A stretch of 64,000 nucleotides of DNA. Origin: Thereva unica. Its lineage: Eukaryota > Arthropoda > Insecta > Diptera > Therevidae. Made by a program: the position numbers and the translations under genes. This document shows, piece after piece, positions 12,831 through 24,302 of this stretch (positions within the stretch are counted from its first letter, which is position 1; every line of letters starts with the position of its first letter). The notes under the pieces are model-generated. The model was not told where the DNA came from. It ran no database searches and saw nothing but the letters and a program-made list of their open reading frames with translations. Location: positions 129,686,687 to 129,750,686 of the forward strand of contig OX465282.1 in the NCBI GenBank assembly GCA_949987705.1. Reading direction: 5' to 3'.

Positions 12831-14362
12831 GATCCCTTCATCATCATGGGCATCATGAGCTCCCTAGTCCCTTTGATGTGATCCAGAATCTTCATGTGCC
12901 CATATAAGGCTCCTGACGCCTGCCATGCGGCATCCCGTCTCATCCGAATCGCTGAGGCTGCCGCAGTCTTCATCACCTGGAGATCTAACGGCAGCAGACC
13001 TAACAGCGCCTCCAATGCCGCGGCGGGTGTGGTGCGGAAAGCACCGCTCAAACCTACGCTGGCCATTCTTTGCACCTTGTCCAAATGCCTCTTGACGGTT
13101 TTCTGTGTGACTTTAGTCCACCAGATCACCGAGGCATAAGTTATGATGGGTCTCACCATCATGGTATATGTCCAGTATGCTAACCTTGGTGAGATACCCC
13201 ACCTTAGTCCACATACTCTTCTGCACTGGTGAAGCACCCTTGTCGCCTTCTTAATCTTCTCTTCAACGTGGTATTTCCAGGTTAGTCGCGAGTCCAAGTA
13301 TACACCCAGATACTTGACCATCCCAGACACCTTGATCCTCGATCCAAAAAGCATGAGGGGCTGAAAATCCAGATCTTTAATCTTCCTAGTGAAGATTATC
13401 GCGTCTGTCTTATTGGCATTTATGGTGAGGCCCTGTTCCGTACACCACTGCTCAACCACTTGGAGTGCATTCCTCATGATATCTGCCGTAGTGCTCATAA
13501 ACTTGCCACGTGCCACAATCGCTACATCATCTGCATACCCAACGGTATGCACGCCCATTACCTCTAGCCGCCTGAGCAGAGTGTCCACAGTGATGTTCCA
13601 CAGGAGGGGCGATAGAACCCCGCCCTGTGGGCATCCCTTGCTAACCCTCCCTCGAAGCCGCGAGTCTCCTGTCTGAATCCTTACCGCTCTGTTTTTCAGC
13701 ATGCTGTCCACCCACCTTACAATCATGGGGCTGACCTCGCGCCTCACCAGAGCGTCTTTGAGTTTGTTGAACTGTATCTTGTCGAAGGCGCCTTCGATGT
13801 CCATAATTACGGCCATCGCTATGCCTCCGGTATGCAGTTCCCCCTCGGCTACTCGCACCAATTGGTGAAGTGCCGTTTCTGTAGATCTGCCAGCCTGGTA
13901 AGCGTGTTGGCTTCTACTTAAAGGGTGCCTCCTTAGCATAGTACTCTCCAGGTGGTCTGCCACCACTTTGGTTTCCCTCCACACCGCCGGAATGTATCCT
14001 GTTGCTAGACAGGTAACGAATATTCCCCTAAGCCTGGGTGCAATGATTTCTTTGTCCCATTGGAGCAGCGCAGGGAATATTCCGTCACGCCCCGATGTCT
14101 TGAAGGGAGAGAATGTGTCTATTGCACGTCTCACCCCTTCCTCTGTCACCACCCCGTTAGCCTCCTCTCGGTTCATCCTTGTAGCCATTCTGTTACGAAT
14201 AGCCCAAGATTTACCCGAGATATAGCTGCCAGGAAAGTGAACTTCCATCAGGATCTTGTTGGTTTCCTCCAGCGTCTCCGCCATCCTCCCCGACGAGTCA
14301 CGAACGAGTCCGACTTTGGAGACCGGGTCCCTGGAGATCATTTTCTGGAGTCTGCAGGCCTC
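12821..14362 (-). pseudogene. Loa-type LINE reverse transcriptase
   Basis: The minus strand is open for about 510 codons of RT. In order: SPFKTSGRDGIFPALLQ (RT-N), a WRETKV block, then AYQAGRSTETALHQLV, AVIMDIEGAFDKIQ (first catalytic Asp), KGCPQGGVLSPLLWN, VGYADDVAIVARG (catalytic Asp pair), GLTINANKTDAIIFTR and VKYLGVYLDSRLTW, then the thumb. Between WRETKV and DHLESTM the usual PKPGK..DY..FRPISL region is missing, a deletion of roughly 30 residues in the fingers, so the enzyme is unlikely to be active. The true 5' end is lost; the first codon at 14362 is simply where the insertion begins. Confidence 0.9.
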
Positions 14363-14377
14363 AGTAAGGAGACCATA

Positions 14378-14796
14378 CCTGGTAGGCGTATTCAAGCAAA
14401 GGTCTAACCAAAGATATACATATACATGTGTTTAGTGAGGAGCCAGTTGTTTAATTCCTTGGACCATCTCTTTATATAAATCCTACGACTGAATTGCCCT
14501 TGGAAGAGATATGGGTGGAGAAATCTAACTTACTTTCAAGCTTAACGAGGTAGCGCAAGAGATCTTGTTGTCCAGAAGAGTATAGGCATAAGTTACAACA
14601 CAACATTTTCTACAAAAAAATCATTACCTCACATTTACTAAGTTTAAGGACCAGGTTGTTGTTGGAACACCAAGAATAGAAGGCTTTTAGGTTTGCTTTC
14701 AGAAGCTTGCAACACTCTATACAGTTTGATATCTTAACGATTTTACAATGCCTTAGCAGGGTAACAATGTCATCAATTGATAAAATAACTTGTTGG
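14378..14796 (-). pseudogene. LINE-X RT fragment (proximal part)
   Basis: The minus strand encodes the region after the YADD box of a Jockey/CR1-like RT: CCKLLKANLKAFYSWCSNNN, LVLKLSKCEVMIF, then in shifted frames KLDFSTHI, GFIKRWSKE and finally SLVRPLLEYAYQVWSPY at 14378-14425. It is interrupted at 14377 by the Loa-type insertion and resumes at 11808. Several frameshifts show it was already degenerate. Upstream, at 14797, it abuts the 3' terminus of a Helentron-like repeat, which probably also inserted into it. Confidence 0.75.
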
Positions 14797-15545
14797 GATG
14801 TGGGGTTGACCCCGTCGGTCCACATGATCACAGATTCAGTATAATGAACGTAGACGGAATAAACTGACTTCTTACAAAATAGTAATACGTTTGGGAAATT
14901 GACTAGCATCTGAACTGGTGACAAAGTAATTCTGAGAAAAACTATAATAGTGGTAAATCCACAAGATTTTTCTAGAGAATTTGTTTTAGCAACGTTAGCA
15001 AACAAACATTTCCTCGGTACTTCGTTCGCTACACTAAAGCGGGTGTTCAAATACGTATTGAGCGTGTTGAAGCGCCGCTGATAAACTGGGAAGCGGACGA
15101 CTTCATTTGGAAATTCCAAAGCTTTCCGGAGATATTAGCAAAACTAATCAATGTAAAGTACTTGTTAGACTTGCTCAAAAGGAACAGGTCCTGAAACTAT
15201 AGCACATAGAAAACAATTTCCCGTTAAAAAAGTGCTGATCCAAGGTTTGAAAAATTCGTGATGTTTGTAAAAGGTAAAGATTTTTAAAGAGTGTCGGATT
15301 TTGACAAGTGATGTTGATGGCAAGCTAACGCTGTGCAGAATCCAAAAAAGACCACTTCGTTTAGAACGGCTTGACCAAATTTTATAAAAATCTTTTCAAT
15401 TCAAACAAACCACACACACATATACTTTTTCCCCAATATTTGCGTAAAATGTTATTGGGACCTTGATAAATGAAAATACGTTGAAAATTACAATTTTGGG
15501 TTGCGGACTGATTACAATAACTATATGCTGCAAAGTTAAACTGGA
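14797..15545 (-). repeat. Helentron-like element, copy 1
   Basis: Colinear with 40002-41290: a long shared block (14797-15370 compared with 40012-40690) ends, on the minus strand, in a hairpin followed by ATCCCAACAAG|T. The other end carries the GT-rich track and the GTAATC(A/G)GTCCG motif found at 36080 and 41280. The internal 146-bp tandem units are almost absent here. It is non-coding. The apparent frame across 14800-15119 is not a gene. Assignment to Helentron-type elements is inference from the family comparison. Confidence 0.6.
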
Positions 15546-15670
15546 AAGTTAAAATTGATAAACACAAACACAATGGTGTTTTTCATGGTTGGAAATTGAT
15601 ATTAATAGACTTCTTTCCAAAAGCAAACGTTTTCTTAACTTAAGTATGTATAACACTTAGAACTTCAATT

Positions 15671-16237
15671 GCCCTACGCAGGGGCGGCGCTTTTATAGGT
15701 GGGAATAGTGCACTTGCACCGGGCGCATTTTCAGATCTTAAGATTGTTCCGATGGCTCTATTGTGTATTGCTGTTTACCATGATTGCTATTAACTTCAGG
15801 GCGTTGTTGCTGCTCTTTAAAATTCAATTGTTGAAAGAGGTGAATGAAAAGAAAGAGGAGAACAAAATTCCTTGCGGCGAGAATTTCTCAGGGCAAAAGG
15901 GAGCCAAAAAACAACAACAAAAATTCAAAAATCTGCTCACCCCATCGTCCTCTCCGACTCTTTTCTCCGCAAATGACGTTTTCAGCTGATTATTGTTGGT
16001 TGGATGTTGATGTTGACCCATGTGTAACTTCTCATGTAATCTGTTTTTTTATGTTATTCGCATTGTTATGGTGTAATCTTAAATTGTGCCTACTATAAAA
16101 ATTATTTCTCCCATCCAGCCAATGTTTATGTCTTTTTCCATTGTCTACCACTGCGTTCAAAAATGAACAGCTCATGGGGCGCAATATGGCATAGTGCACC
16201 GGGCGCAAAAATTCCAAGTGTCGGCCCTGGCCCTACA
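15671..16237. mobile_element. non-autonomous hAT-type element with 8-bp TSD
   Basis: The termini at 15679 (CAGGGGCGGCGC) and 16229 (GTGTCGGCCCTG) are imperfect inverted repeats of the CAGGG..CCCTG type. Inside them GCACCGGGCGC recurs in inverted positions. Flanking 8-mers GCCCTACG (15671-15678) and GCCCTACA (16230-16237) differ at one base and fit the 8-bp TSD of hAT transposons. The 551-bp interior has no transposase motif, so movement would have depended on an enzyme from elsewhere. Confidence 0.8.
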
Positions 16238-18480
16238 TGATATTTGGTTGATTGAGTATATTGTATATGACAGAAACTAGAATTAATAAAAAAATTGCTT
16301 TATCATATTCGTTTTTTCTCAAGTTAAACATAGTAAGAATTGATTCATTAAGTGACTGCAATATTTAAAAAAATCTTGTTGTTAGTCAGAGCACTCAGGT
16401 TTGGTTTTCTATATGTTAAGATCTTCTTGCTTTAGCCCGAAGTGCTGTCAGTCTTTTCCTTTGGTGGAGTATGTACATAAAACTTCTATAAGTGCCCACT
16501 GACATATAGAGCTCAGAGGACTCGAGTCATGGACCTTTAGAGTAGGTAGGTGGTACACGCCTTATATCCAAGGCCGACGAATGAATAATAATGAATGGAA
16601 ATCCTGCAACAAGCCTTCAAGACCTTGTATTTCTGCACAAATCAGCAAAGCAATTGCATAAATCTTAAAAATTGACAACAAATCCATATTTACATGAATG
16701 CAGATAGAACCACCTTAGCAAACACTTAACCATGACTGTTGAAACAATCAAAGAAACCGATAACTCTAGCTATATGTAACATAATCCCTATAAAAAGCCT
16801 ACAATATCTGCTGGATTCAACACACTAACTAGACTAGATTACAAAAAAAAAACCTACTCACTTCCACCTCATCACCAATTACAAAATACGTGTTCATGAC
16901 ATGTTACTCGTTTATTCATCCTGAATTAAAATAACAAACAACCAACCGATCCATATTATCCTTCTTTTTGTTCACCATGTTTGGAGGAATCTGAACTTTA
17001 CACTTAGGTAAGTGTTATACAGGGGAGGCTGGGGAGCACAGCCCCACAGAGGGAAAGCAAACCAAATCGCTCGAACTCACTTATTATTCAAAGTAATGCT
17101 CTTAACTATGTAAGCTTCATGAATATTCAAGAGACGCCATAATTCTCATTAAATTTTAACACATTGTTGTTTACTTTACAACTTGCATAAATTATTTTTG
17201 GTTTTCTCGTGTGCGAGTGTGAATAAGAATAATTTTGCAATGTTCTACGTTCGTCTCGAGAACTCCTGTGAATTAAATCAGGAAATGGTCAACATTTTTT
17301 GTGCACTGATTACAATTTTTTTTAATTCTTAACCCATCAGTTTCCAGTGGGAATTATTATTATAATTTTTTGCACTTAGACATTTCGTACGAAAAAAATA
17401 AAAATAAATAAAATACACACACGGCATTTTTTTTTCGAAAGAATTACGGTCCATTTTAGCAAAAAGGATCACACCTGAGGGAAAATGCGGAGGCATTGTA
17501 CTAAGTACACCTCGTATTTAATTTCAAAATGGTATTTGTTACTCCGACCCGAAAAAATGTTTCTCTGTTATAATTTTTCCTTTTTTTTCATTTTTTACTG
17601 CAGCAATATTTTTTCGTCTCATGAAAAAGGTAGAAAGTCCTTCTGGAAAAAAGGAGGCAAAAAAAAATATAACGCCATATAACACTCTTTCACGTATGTG
17701 CGAGTATCCTGGAGGGTTTTAGAATACTTGAAGCTTCCAACATAAAAACCTAAGAAAATTTATCTGACAAAGCAATTTACTCACAATGGGACAAATCCCC
17801 TGGGAAAAAAGTATTTTTCTCGGATCTCGCAGTTGTAGAATGTACGCTTTCCCACCACTCATAACTCAAGAGCTGTACTTATCTCAAGCTTCAGCCCCTA
17901 TACACGAAAATGTATTGGTTAAGTGCTTTTGGAAAATTAATTTCTGGCCTAAGGCCCAGGGAGAAAGGAGTTAAGAAGTCAATCCTGTTTGCGGGTGAGT
18001 ATTTAAAATAAGATTATCATCTGTGGAGAAATTCATTTTCTTAATGCATTTTATCAATTTGAAAGGATACAGATGGAATCTTAGACTCACTATTGTTTTA
18101 TATCTGATAATAATTGCTTTTTCAGCAGTTATGGCCTACTAGTGATATATATCCTTCGTCGCTATCATTAAAAATTTAAGTAGACATTCGTTGACCATTC
18201 TTAAACTTATGTCGTTTGGAGATATTAACTCCTTACATCAGAACAAAAGCTTAAAAGTTTCCCTTAATCTTTTGAACTGAGATAATCTTTCGCACACCTT
18301 GAACTGATAGCATTGACGAAAACTTTGTAGATTTTATTGTATAGTCTTTACAAAGAAGTGTGATCCTTTTGCAATATAGTCACAAGTGTTTTATCATGTG
18401 TTCTGAAATATGTCTTGTATCTGGGATAATTAAATGCAGTTCGGCAGGGGTCAATTCAGTAACCCATTTCTTGGTCGTCC
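16238..18480. other. unassigned AT-rich DNA
   Basis: No gene is recognised. A CAGGGGAGGCTGGGGAGC-type string at about 17020 resembles a transposon terminus, but I found no matching inverted end. Homopolymer and short A/T tracts are frequent between 17280 and 17670. Confidence 0.4.
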
Positions 18481-18483
18481 TAT

Positions 18484-19262
18484 GCTTCTTTCTCCTCTTT
18501 ATATGGGACATTCCACGTCAAATCGGACAAAATTTTTCGACCCCCCTCCGTTTTGGCTGAAATTTTTCAGGGACTTTGGGCAACTATTTAAGACTACAAA
18601 AAAATTTTTTTTGAATTTTTTCATTAATCTATTGATCAATAAAAATTAAATGTTTTTTCGGGATTTTCATGAATTTTGACTTTCTTTTTTGATTTTGGCT
18701 CTATATCTTTCGTTGGGGTCGACGTTTTTGAAAGGTTTTACATGTTTTCAGGTCAGAGGGGTTGTTTACAAACAAATTTGCTGAAAAACATAAACATATT
18801 TTCGAATTCAAGGTCAAAAGGTCAAAAAATAGTAAAAAGCTTTAAAATTCAATTTCTCAAATACCCCATCTCGAAAATGGACGTTTTTGGTGTCAAAATG
18901 TTCGGGAGAAGTCACTCTAACACCTCGATCAAAAATCTCGATGGGCTCTTAAGGATTTCGAAAGTTATGAGTATTTGTTTATAATCTTTAATTTTTTACG
19001 ATATTTATTGAATTCTTTGCCCTGGATATAGTTGAAACGTCATCAGTTTTCACCAAAACTTGTATAAAGGGTTTTTTTGGCGGCTGATTACGAATCTGCG
19101 GCCAGATTTTCAAAATTCAAAATGGCAGCCAAGATGGCGGTCCAAAATTCATTTCATGGAAAGAGGTTCATTTTTTTGAATATCTGACCACAGATTCGTA
19201 ATCAGCCGCCAAAAAAAACCCTTTATACAAGTTTTGGTGAAAACTGATGACGTTTCAACGGT
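18484..19262 (+). repeat. dispersed non-coding repeat with fold-back end
   Basis: The block opens with GGGACATTCCACGTCAAATC and continues in an A/T-rich, non-coding style to a long inverted repeat (19031-19259). A weakly similar segment occurs in the opposite orientation around 57900-58485, where TTTGATATAGAATGACTCAT resembles the complement of the opening motif. This is probably an old dispersed element family. The frames across it carry no protein motif. Confidence 0.45.
19031..19259. repeat. long near-perfect inverted repeat (fold-back)
   Basis: The left arm at 19031-19098 (starts GTTGAAACGTCATCAG, ends ACGAATCTG) is repeated almost perfectly in reverse complement at 19191-19259, with a spacer of about 92 bp. 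The arms are about 68 bp. RNA or single-stranded DNA from here would form a stable hairpin. It may be a fold-back element or an inverted duplication. Confidence 0.85.
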
Positions 19263-19264
19263 TA

Positions 19265-20075
19265 TGAAGGTACGAGAGGTATTGAAGAAGGTGGTACTAA
19301 CTACGAAAGATTATTCCACAGTCGCGTTGTTCTATTGATAAACGAATTCCTATCTTGTTGAATGTACAGCAAAAGTCTCAATGGGCACAAACTCCCATCA
19401 TCCCTCCTTCACCCACAAAACCCGTCCTCAAGGGGCTAAGGGGATAAAACTAACTGATTTCACAATGTAAAACAATTTATTCTTGTACTCCACCCTAAAC
19501 AACCACCCCTTTGACCCTTACAGAACCGACCATCCAACCTCTCCCTTCTCTCGTCCCCCACCCTGACCGCAACCCAACCTACAGAATTTTCTGATTACTG
19601 AACTACCACGTAAGCAACCCATGACAGTTCAATCTCTGACATTCCAACATCTAACTCTCGTGTAGATCAAAAGCCCCTTTTCTCATCCCACTCGTCCCCT
19701 TACCCCCTACTCCCCACCATCAAACCCCGAAAAAGTTTTGGGGATGGATTAAACTGATCATGAGTATTGCCCAACCAACAACTTTTTACTTTCAAACAAC
19801 CATTACCCCCGACCTTCACCCCGGCCTTTACCACCTTTCATAGTGGCAAGCTTATCAAAAACGGCTGTCGTGGAAATCACAGCCATTTTCCTACCTAAAA
19901 CACGCTAATAACGTTTGTTAATTAAACACTTTAAGAATCAATCATTTCATTCAAAGCTGCTGACTGTTTAAAAATCAATGGTTTAAACACTTTAAGTGTT
20001 TAGGAACTAAACACTTAATTTGCAGAGTCTATGCACGCAATCCTCGAGTCAGAATATCAATGACGTGACACATGC
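19265..20075. other. unassigned DNA
   Basis: C-rich short motifs around 19380-19830 and repeated AAACACTTTAAG/CTTAAAGTGTTT-like strings around 19925-20010 are visible. I see no gene. Confidence 0.35.
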
Positions 20076-20095
20076 TGTTTCATCATCCATCATCA

Positions 20096-20960
20096 TCAGG
20101 AGCTCCACAGCCTATTGTTGGCCTTGGCTTCCTCCAGCATTTGCCTCCATGATTCTCGATCCCTGGCCCGACTTCTCCAGTTTCTTATGCCCAACTGTCT
20201 CAAGTCATCCTCGACGTCATCTATGTATCTTTTCTTAGGACGACCTGGTCTCCGTTTTCCTGGTGGAGCTTTCTCCAGCACTATCTTTGTCGGGTTTCGT
20301 TCTCCACCTCGTTGTACATGACCAATCCATCGTAGTCTGTTTATTTTGATCACTTTAACAACGTTTGGAATCTTGCTGATTTCATACAACTCTGAGTTGT
20401 ATCTTCTTCTCCAAACGCCCTCAACCTGTATTCCTTTGTAGATCGAACGAAGGATTTTCCTTTCGAATCTTCCTACCAATGCTTCGTCTGCGTTTTTCAA
20501 TGTCCACACTTCCGAACCATATAGTAGGACAGGCCTTATTAGTGTTGTGTAAAGTGCCAATTTTGTCTTCCTTGAAATATTTCTAGACGTCAAGTGCTTG
20601 CGTAGACCAAAGTAGCATTTATTAGCCAGTGCTATTCGTCTTCTGATTTCGGCCGATGTGTCATTTCCTTTCGTTATAATCGTGCCTAGATATACGAATT
20701 CATCCACTGCTTCGATGTTGTAGGTGTCGATCGTTATATTTTGTCTGCTACTTCTGGTGTTTTTTGTGCACATATACTTTGTTTTGTGCTCATTTATTTC
20801 CAACCCAATTTTTTTTGCGGCTTGCTCAAGTGCTACAAAGGCCTCCTTCATGCTCTCAAATGATCTTCCAAGGATAGCAATATCGTCGGCAAAGGCTAGT
20901 ATTTGCACTGACCTGTCAAAGATACACCCTGATGTGTTAATCGATGCATCTCTTACTCTT
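20096..20960 (-). pseudogene. RTE-type RT, C-terminal part
   Basis: This continues the protein at 20965-23088 in another frame. It starts with RDASINTSGCIFD, then ILAFADDIAILG (FADD catalytic pair), GLEINEHKTKYM and VYLGTIITKGND. Then come the thumb and the TLIRPVLLYGSEVWTL block, followed by the C-terminal basic region (RLRWIGHVQRGGERNP, RRPGRPKKRYIDDVED) common in RTE/BovB-like elements. It ends WSS-TGA at 20096. The break from the upstream frame coincides with a short GTAAGA tandem repeat near 20945-20965. Confidence 0.85.
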
Positions 20961-20964
20961 ACTC

Positions 20965-23088
20965 TTACGCCACGTTGAATAACAGGCAGGAGAGTGTGTC
21001 ACCTTGCCTTAATCCTTTATTTGTTCTGAGGGGTGGGGATAATTCACCATCAATTCTGACTTTACACCTTGCATCTTTCATCGAGAGTTTTGTCAGCTCT
21101 ACAAGGTGTTTTGATATTCCGAGCTGCTCCATAGCCTCAAATAACTCCTTGCGGTTCACACTATCGTAAGCATATCTGTAGTCGATGAATAACATGTGGA
21201 TGTTTGTGTTAAATTCAACGGCCTTTTCTAGGGTTTCTTTGAGTACAAATAACTGGTCTGTTGTGGATCTTCCAGGACGAAAACCGCATTGATACTCTCC
21301 TAGTATTCTTTCCACGTATGGTTGTAGTCTATTATAGAGTACACGTGAGAACAGTTTGTATGTTGTATTCAACAGCGTTATTCCTCTATAGTTGCTGCAA
21401 GTCCTTTCTCCATTTTTGTGTAAAGGACACACTATGCCTTCGTTCCACTCATCAGGCATTTCTTTCCGTCTCCAGATTTCCACTATTACTTCATGCAATT
21501 TTTGGATAGTTTCCTCTCCGCTTTGCTTAATGAGTTCAGTAGGTATGTTGTCAGATCCTGATACCTTGTTATTTTTTAATGTTCGCAATGCTTGGCGTGC
21601 TTCTTCTATGGTAGGGGCTGCTGTACCATCATCCTCATTGTCCGGATTCATGTTTTGTACGTTTGGGGTACCACTGTGCTCCTGCTCCGAGGTCATTAAT
21701 AGCTCCTCGAAATGCTCTGCCCATCTAGCCAATATTTCGTCATGATTGCTTAATATCTCCCCACTTTTATTTTTGCACATTGTCACTCTAGGCTTAAATT
21801 CTTTCCTTTGTTGGTTTATGCTTTTGTAGAAGTTTCTTGCGTCATTTAGGTTTGCTGATTCTTCTAATTTTTTCATTTGTTCTTCCCAATAAAGCCTTTT
21901 TTTCGTTTTGTGCAATCTCTTCTCAGCTCTCCTCTTTTCCTTGTACTCCTCTTCAGAGTTTCTTGTTCTGTGTCTATTAAGCATGGCTTGGTACGCTCGG
22001 TTTTTTTCCCTTGTCGCCTGGGCGCATTCTTCATCGAACCACTCAACCCTTCGCCCTTGTTGCACGAAGCCTAGAACATCTTCAGCTGTTTCTTTTATCG
22101 TTCTTTTTATATCATCCCATTTATCGTTCAAGTCTTCGTGTGTGTTACGTGTGATTTCATTTATTTTAACGTTGAGTAGGTTCTCGTAATCAGACCTAGT
22201 TTGCTCTTCCTTCAAAACTGCCACGTTGTATTTTGGGTCTCTGTTTCCTCTTCTGGTTTTTATTGCAGATATCCTGGCCCTAATTTTCGTACCTATTAAG
22301 AAGTGGTCAGAGTCTATATTTGCGCCGCGGAATGCTCTCACATCCAGCACATTGGATTGGTGGCGTGCATCTATAAGGACATGATCAATTGCGTTGTTGG
22401 TTACACCATCTGGTGACTTCCAAGTTGCTTTTTGAATATCCTTATGCTGGAATTTGGTGCTGGATATAATCATATTTTGCGCCATGGCAAAGTTTATTAG
22501 TCTTAATCCATTATCATTGTGGTGTTCGTGCAAACTAAACTTTCCAATTGTCGGCTGAAACGCTGCTTCGCGTCCTATTTTTGCATTGGCATCTCCAATG
22601 ACTATCTTTATATCATGACGAGGACAGTTTCTGTACACTCTCTCTAAAGAGTCATAAAACATCTCCTTTTCCTCTTCTGTTTTCTCTTCGGTAGGAGCAT
22701 GTATATTTATTATTGAATAGTTGAAGAATTTGCCCCTTAAACGAATCTTGCACATTCTTTCGTCTATGGCTTCAAACCCTATGACGAGGTGTTTTATTTC
22801 CTTTCGCACAATGAATGCTGTACCTAGCATGTGGTCTCTTTCTTTGCAGCTATAAAAAATGTTATGTGTTCTTTTTTCAAATATTCCCTGTCCAGTCCAT
22901 CTCATCTCCTGGATGGCCGCTATGTCCACTCTGTATTTCGTCAATTCATCTAGGAGGATTTTTAGCTTACCGGGTTGGTATAATGTTCTTACATTCCATG
23001 AAAATAAGTTCAAATCGTTAGCCTTGATACGTTTTCCGGGTCGTCTCCGTGAAATCTGTCCAGTCCGAGGCTCTGCCGTTGGTTCCAT
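20965..23088 (-). pseudogene. RTE-type LINE endonuclease-reverse transcriptase
   Basis: A 707-codon minus-strand frame. Residues about 25-275 form an APE-like (EEP family) endonuclease: FSWNVRTLYQPGK, AIQEMRWTGQG (catalytic Glu), IINIHAPTEEK, IVIGDANAKIG (Asp-x-Asn), NAIDHVLID and DSDHFLI (Asp-His). A charged coiled linker leads to RT from about residue 500: NNKVSGSDNIPTELIK, CPLHKNGERTCSNYRGITLL, CGFRPGRSTTDQLF, LFIDYRYAYDSVNR (catalytic Asp; usual motif is FxDYxxAFD) and LRQGDTLSCLLFN. The frame then stops; the FADD half is in the next frame. The enzyme nicks target DNA and copies the element RNA. The good preservation suggests a fairly recent copy. Confidence 0.9.
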
Positions 23089-23851
23089 AGCAAAAAGTTA
23101 ATGCCAGGAAGAGTTGCTAGCCCTTCGCTGGTAGGCGAGAATATAGCGTCTCACACTCGCTACTACCGTCGTTAGTTGGTTATCCAGGGGGCACCACGTG
23201 GAGGTGACGGTTCGATTTTGCCCACCTGTGTCACTTTTAAGCAGCTTTCAAATTTATCTACTAGAGGCGCGCGTGAGAATCTTTGCGTCGCTAATAGGCT
23301 AGAAGGCGTTTTTTCGTACCTTGTCAAGAAACGTTAAGGTTTTTTTCGAAAGTGCGCCCAGATAAATGAGTAGAGATGCGCGGTCGGAAGCAACACCAAG
23401 CTGGTGACAGACAAGCGTACCAGCGTTGCATTCAGCGGTTCCATGGTATGCGGTGAGTTTCCACCAACATCTAATTGCTTAGTTGCTTAGTTCCCGGCTT
23501 TTAAACATATGCAAAGTGAGCGCAACATGACAAATTATCTGATGGCAGGCCTACTCTCTGAATTTAGGTTTAATTGGTTTAAATTATACTAAAAATATAA
23601 ATTCGAAGGCAAACTGGAATATTTACGTTAATTGATATTTTTTAGTAATTGTTTAATAAGACATTTTTCATATGACACATGAAACTCATATCAACTCCTT
23701 CGGATCTTGGACCTCGAGGCAGGCTATGGAAAAATTCCTGGAGTTTCAAAACTCAATTCAACACCCTCTTCATAGACTTTAAAAACGCCGATTTTGGCAA
23801 CGTTTCGAGCCTCGGTAACTGATAATCGTTCATTCTTTAGATCGCCTTCGA

Positions 23852-24302
23852 TTTTTTTTTTTTATGTGAAAGACTAGAGTCACAGGAAACGCCCTTTATA
23901 CTGTGTCGACAATCTATTTTCTTCATATAGAGTGCAATGTCGAACAGCAGCTCTAGTCGGGGAAGAAAGGAACTGTCACAACCAACCAGCGATATTTTTG
24001 CAGTCCACCTACTTTGACTTTGTCATCGGGGCATCGAGAAACAACTCGCTGGAGTGTTATGCCTCCTGAAACGAGTTGAATCTCAACAACCAACCGATGA
24101 CATGCGCTTTGGTGAAGCGGGGAAGGGCTAACTAAGGCTATGACAGAAGGAATCAGAAATGTAAAGAGGGAAGAAGAAAGAAGGAAAGTTATGTAGGTGG
24201 GAAAGTGGCAAAGGCGAAGGACCGTGGGGCTGGCCGGGATTCGAACCCGGGACCTCTGGGATAGTAGCCAGACGCCTTACCCCCTAGGCTACCGAGGCCC
24301 CC
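23852..24302 (-). repeat. tRNA-derived SINE with poly(A) tail
   Basis: On the minus strand the head (24302-24225) folds like a tRNA: D arm GCCT..AGGC, an A-box-like TAGCCTAGGGGG, a T arm CCGGG-TTCGAAT-CCCGG with B box GGTTCGAATCC, and a partly matched acceptor stem. The anticodon loop is one base too long and the acceptor has mismatches, so it is not a working tRNA gene. A body of about 360 bp follows and ends in 12 A (T run 23852-23863). A 5'-truncated relative lies at 33058-33297. Confidence 0.85.

Larger units (their letters stand above)
11794..14377 (-). mobile_element. Loa/I-type LINE, 5'-truncated, with 15-bp TSD
   Basis: A non-LTR retrotransposon (11809-14362) is flanked by perfect 15-bp direct repeats AGTAAGGAGACCATA at 11794-11808 and 14363-14377. 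On the minus strand it starts inside the RT reading frame and ends in a (TA)n tail at 11809-11821, as expected for TPRT with 5' truncation. It encodes RT followed by RNase H and a CCHC-like knuckle, the order seen in Loa and I-group elements. It is inserted in another LINE (LINE-X), whose reading frame continues on both sides. Confidence 0.9.
20076..23440 (-). mobile_element. RTE-type LINE, nearly complete
   Basis: On the minus strand a probable 5' UTR (about 23440-23089) precedes an endonuclease-RT reading frame (23088-20096) and a very short 3' end made of GAT-rich simple repeats (TGATGATGATGGATGATG at 20098-20081). That compact 3' end is typical of RTE-clade elements. The coding region is intact apart from one frameshift. 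No TSD was identified, so the outer boundaries, especially the 5' one, are approximate. Confidence 0.75.

Noticed and set aside
14800..15119. N-terminal extension of the minus-strand frame ending in RT sequence
   Set aside because: Positions above 14797 belong to the Helentron-like repeat shared with 40002-40330; only the part below is LINE coding.
15824..16217. short frames inside the hAT-type element as a transposase remnant
   Set aside because: They have no DDE or hAT dimerisation motif and are not open beyond about 80 codons.
24225..24302. functional tRNA gene on the minus strand
   Set aside because: A and B boxes and the D and T arms are good, but the acceptor stem has mismatches, the anticodon loop is one base long, and the sequence continues into a SINE body with poly(A).
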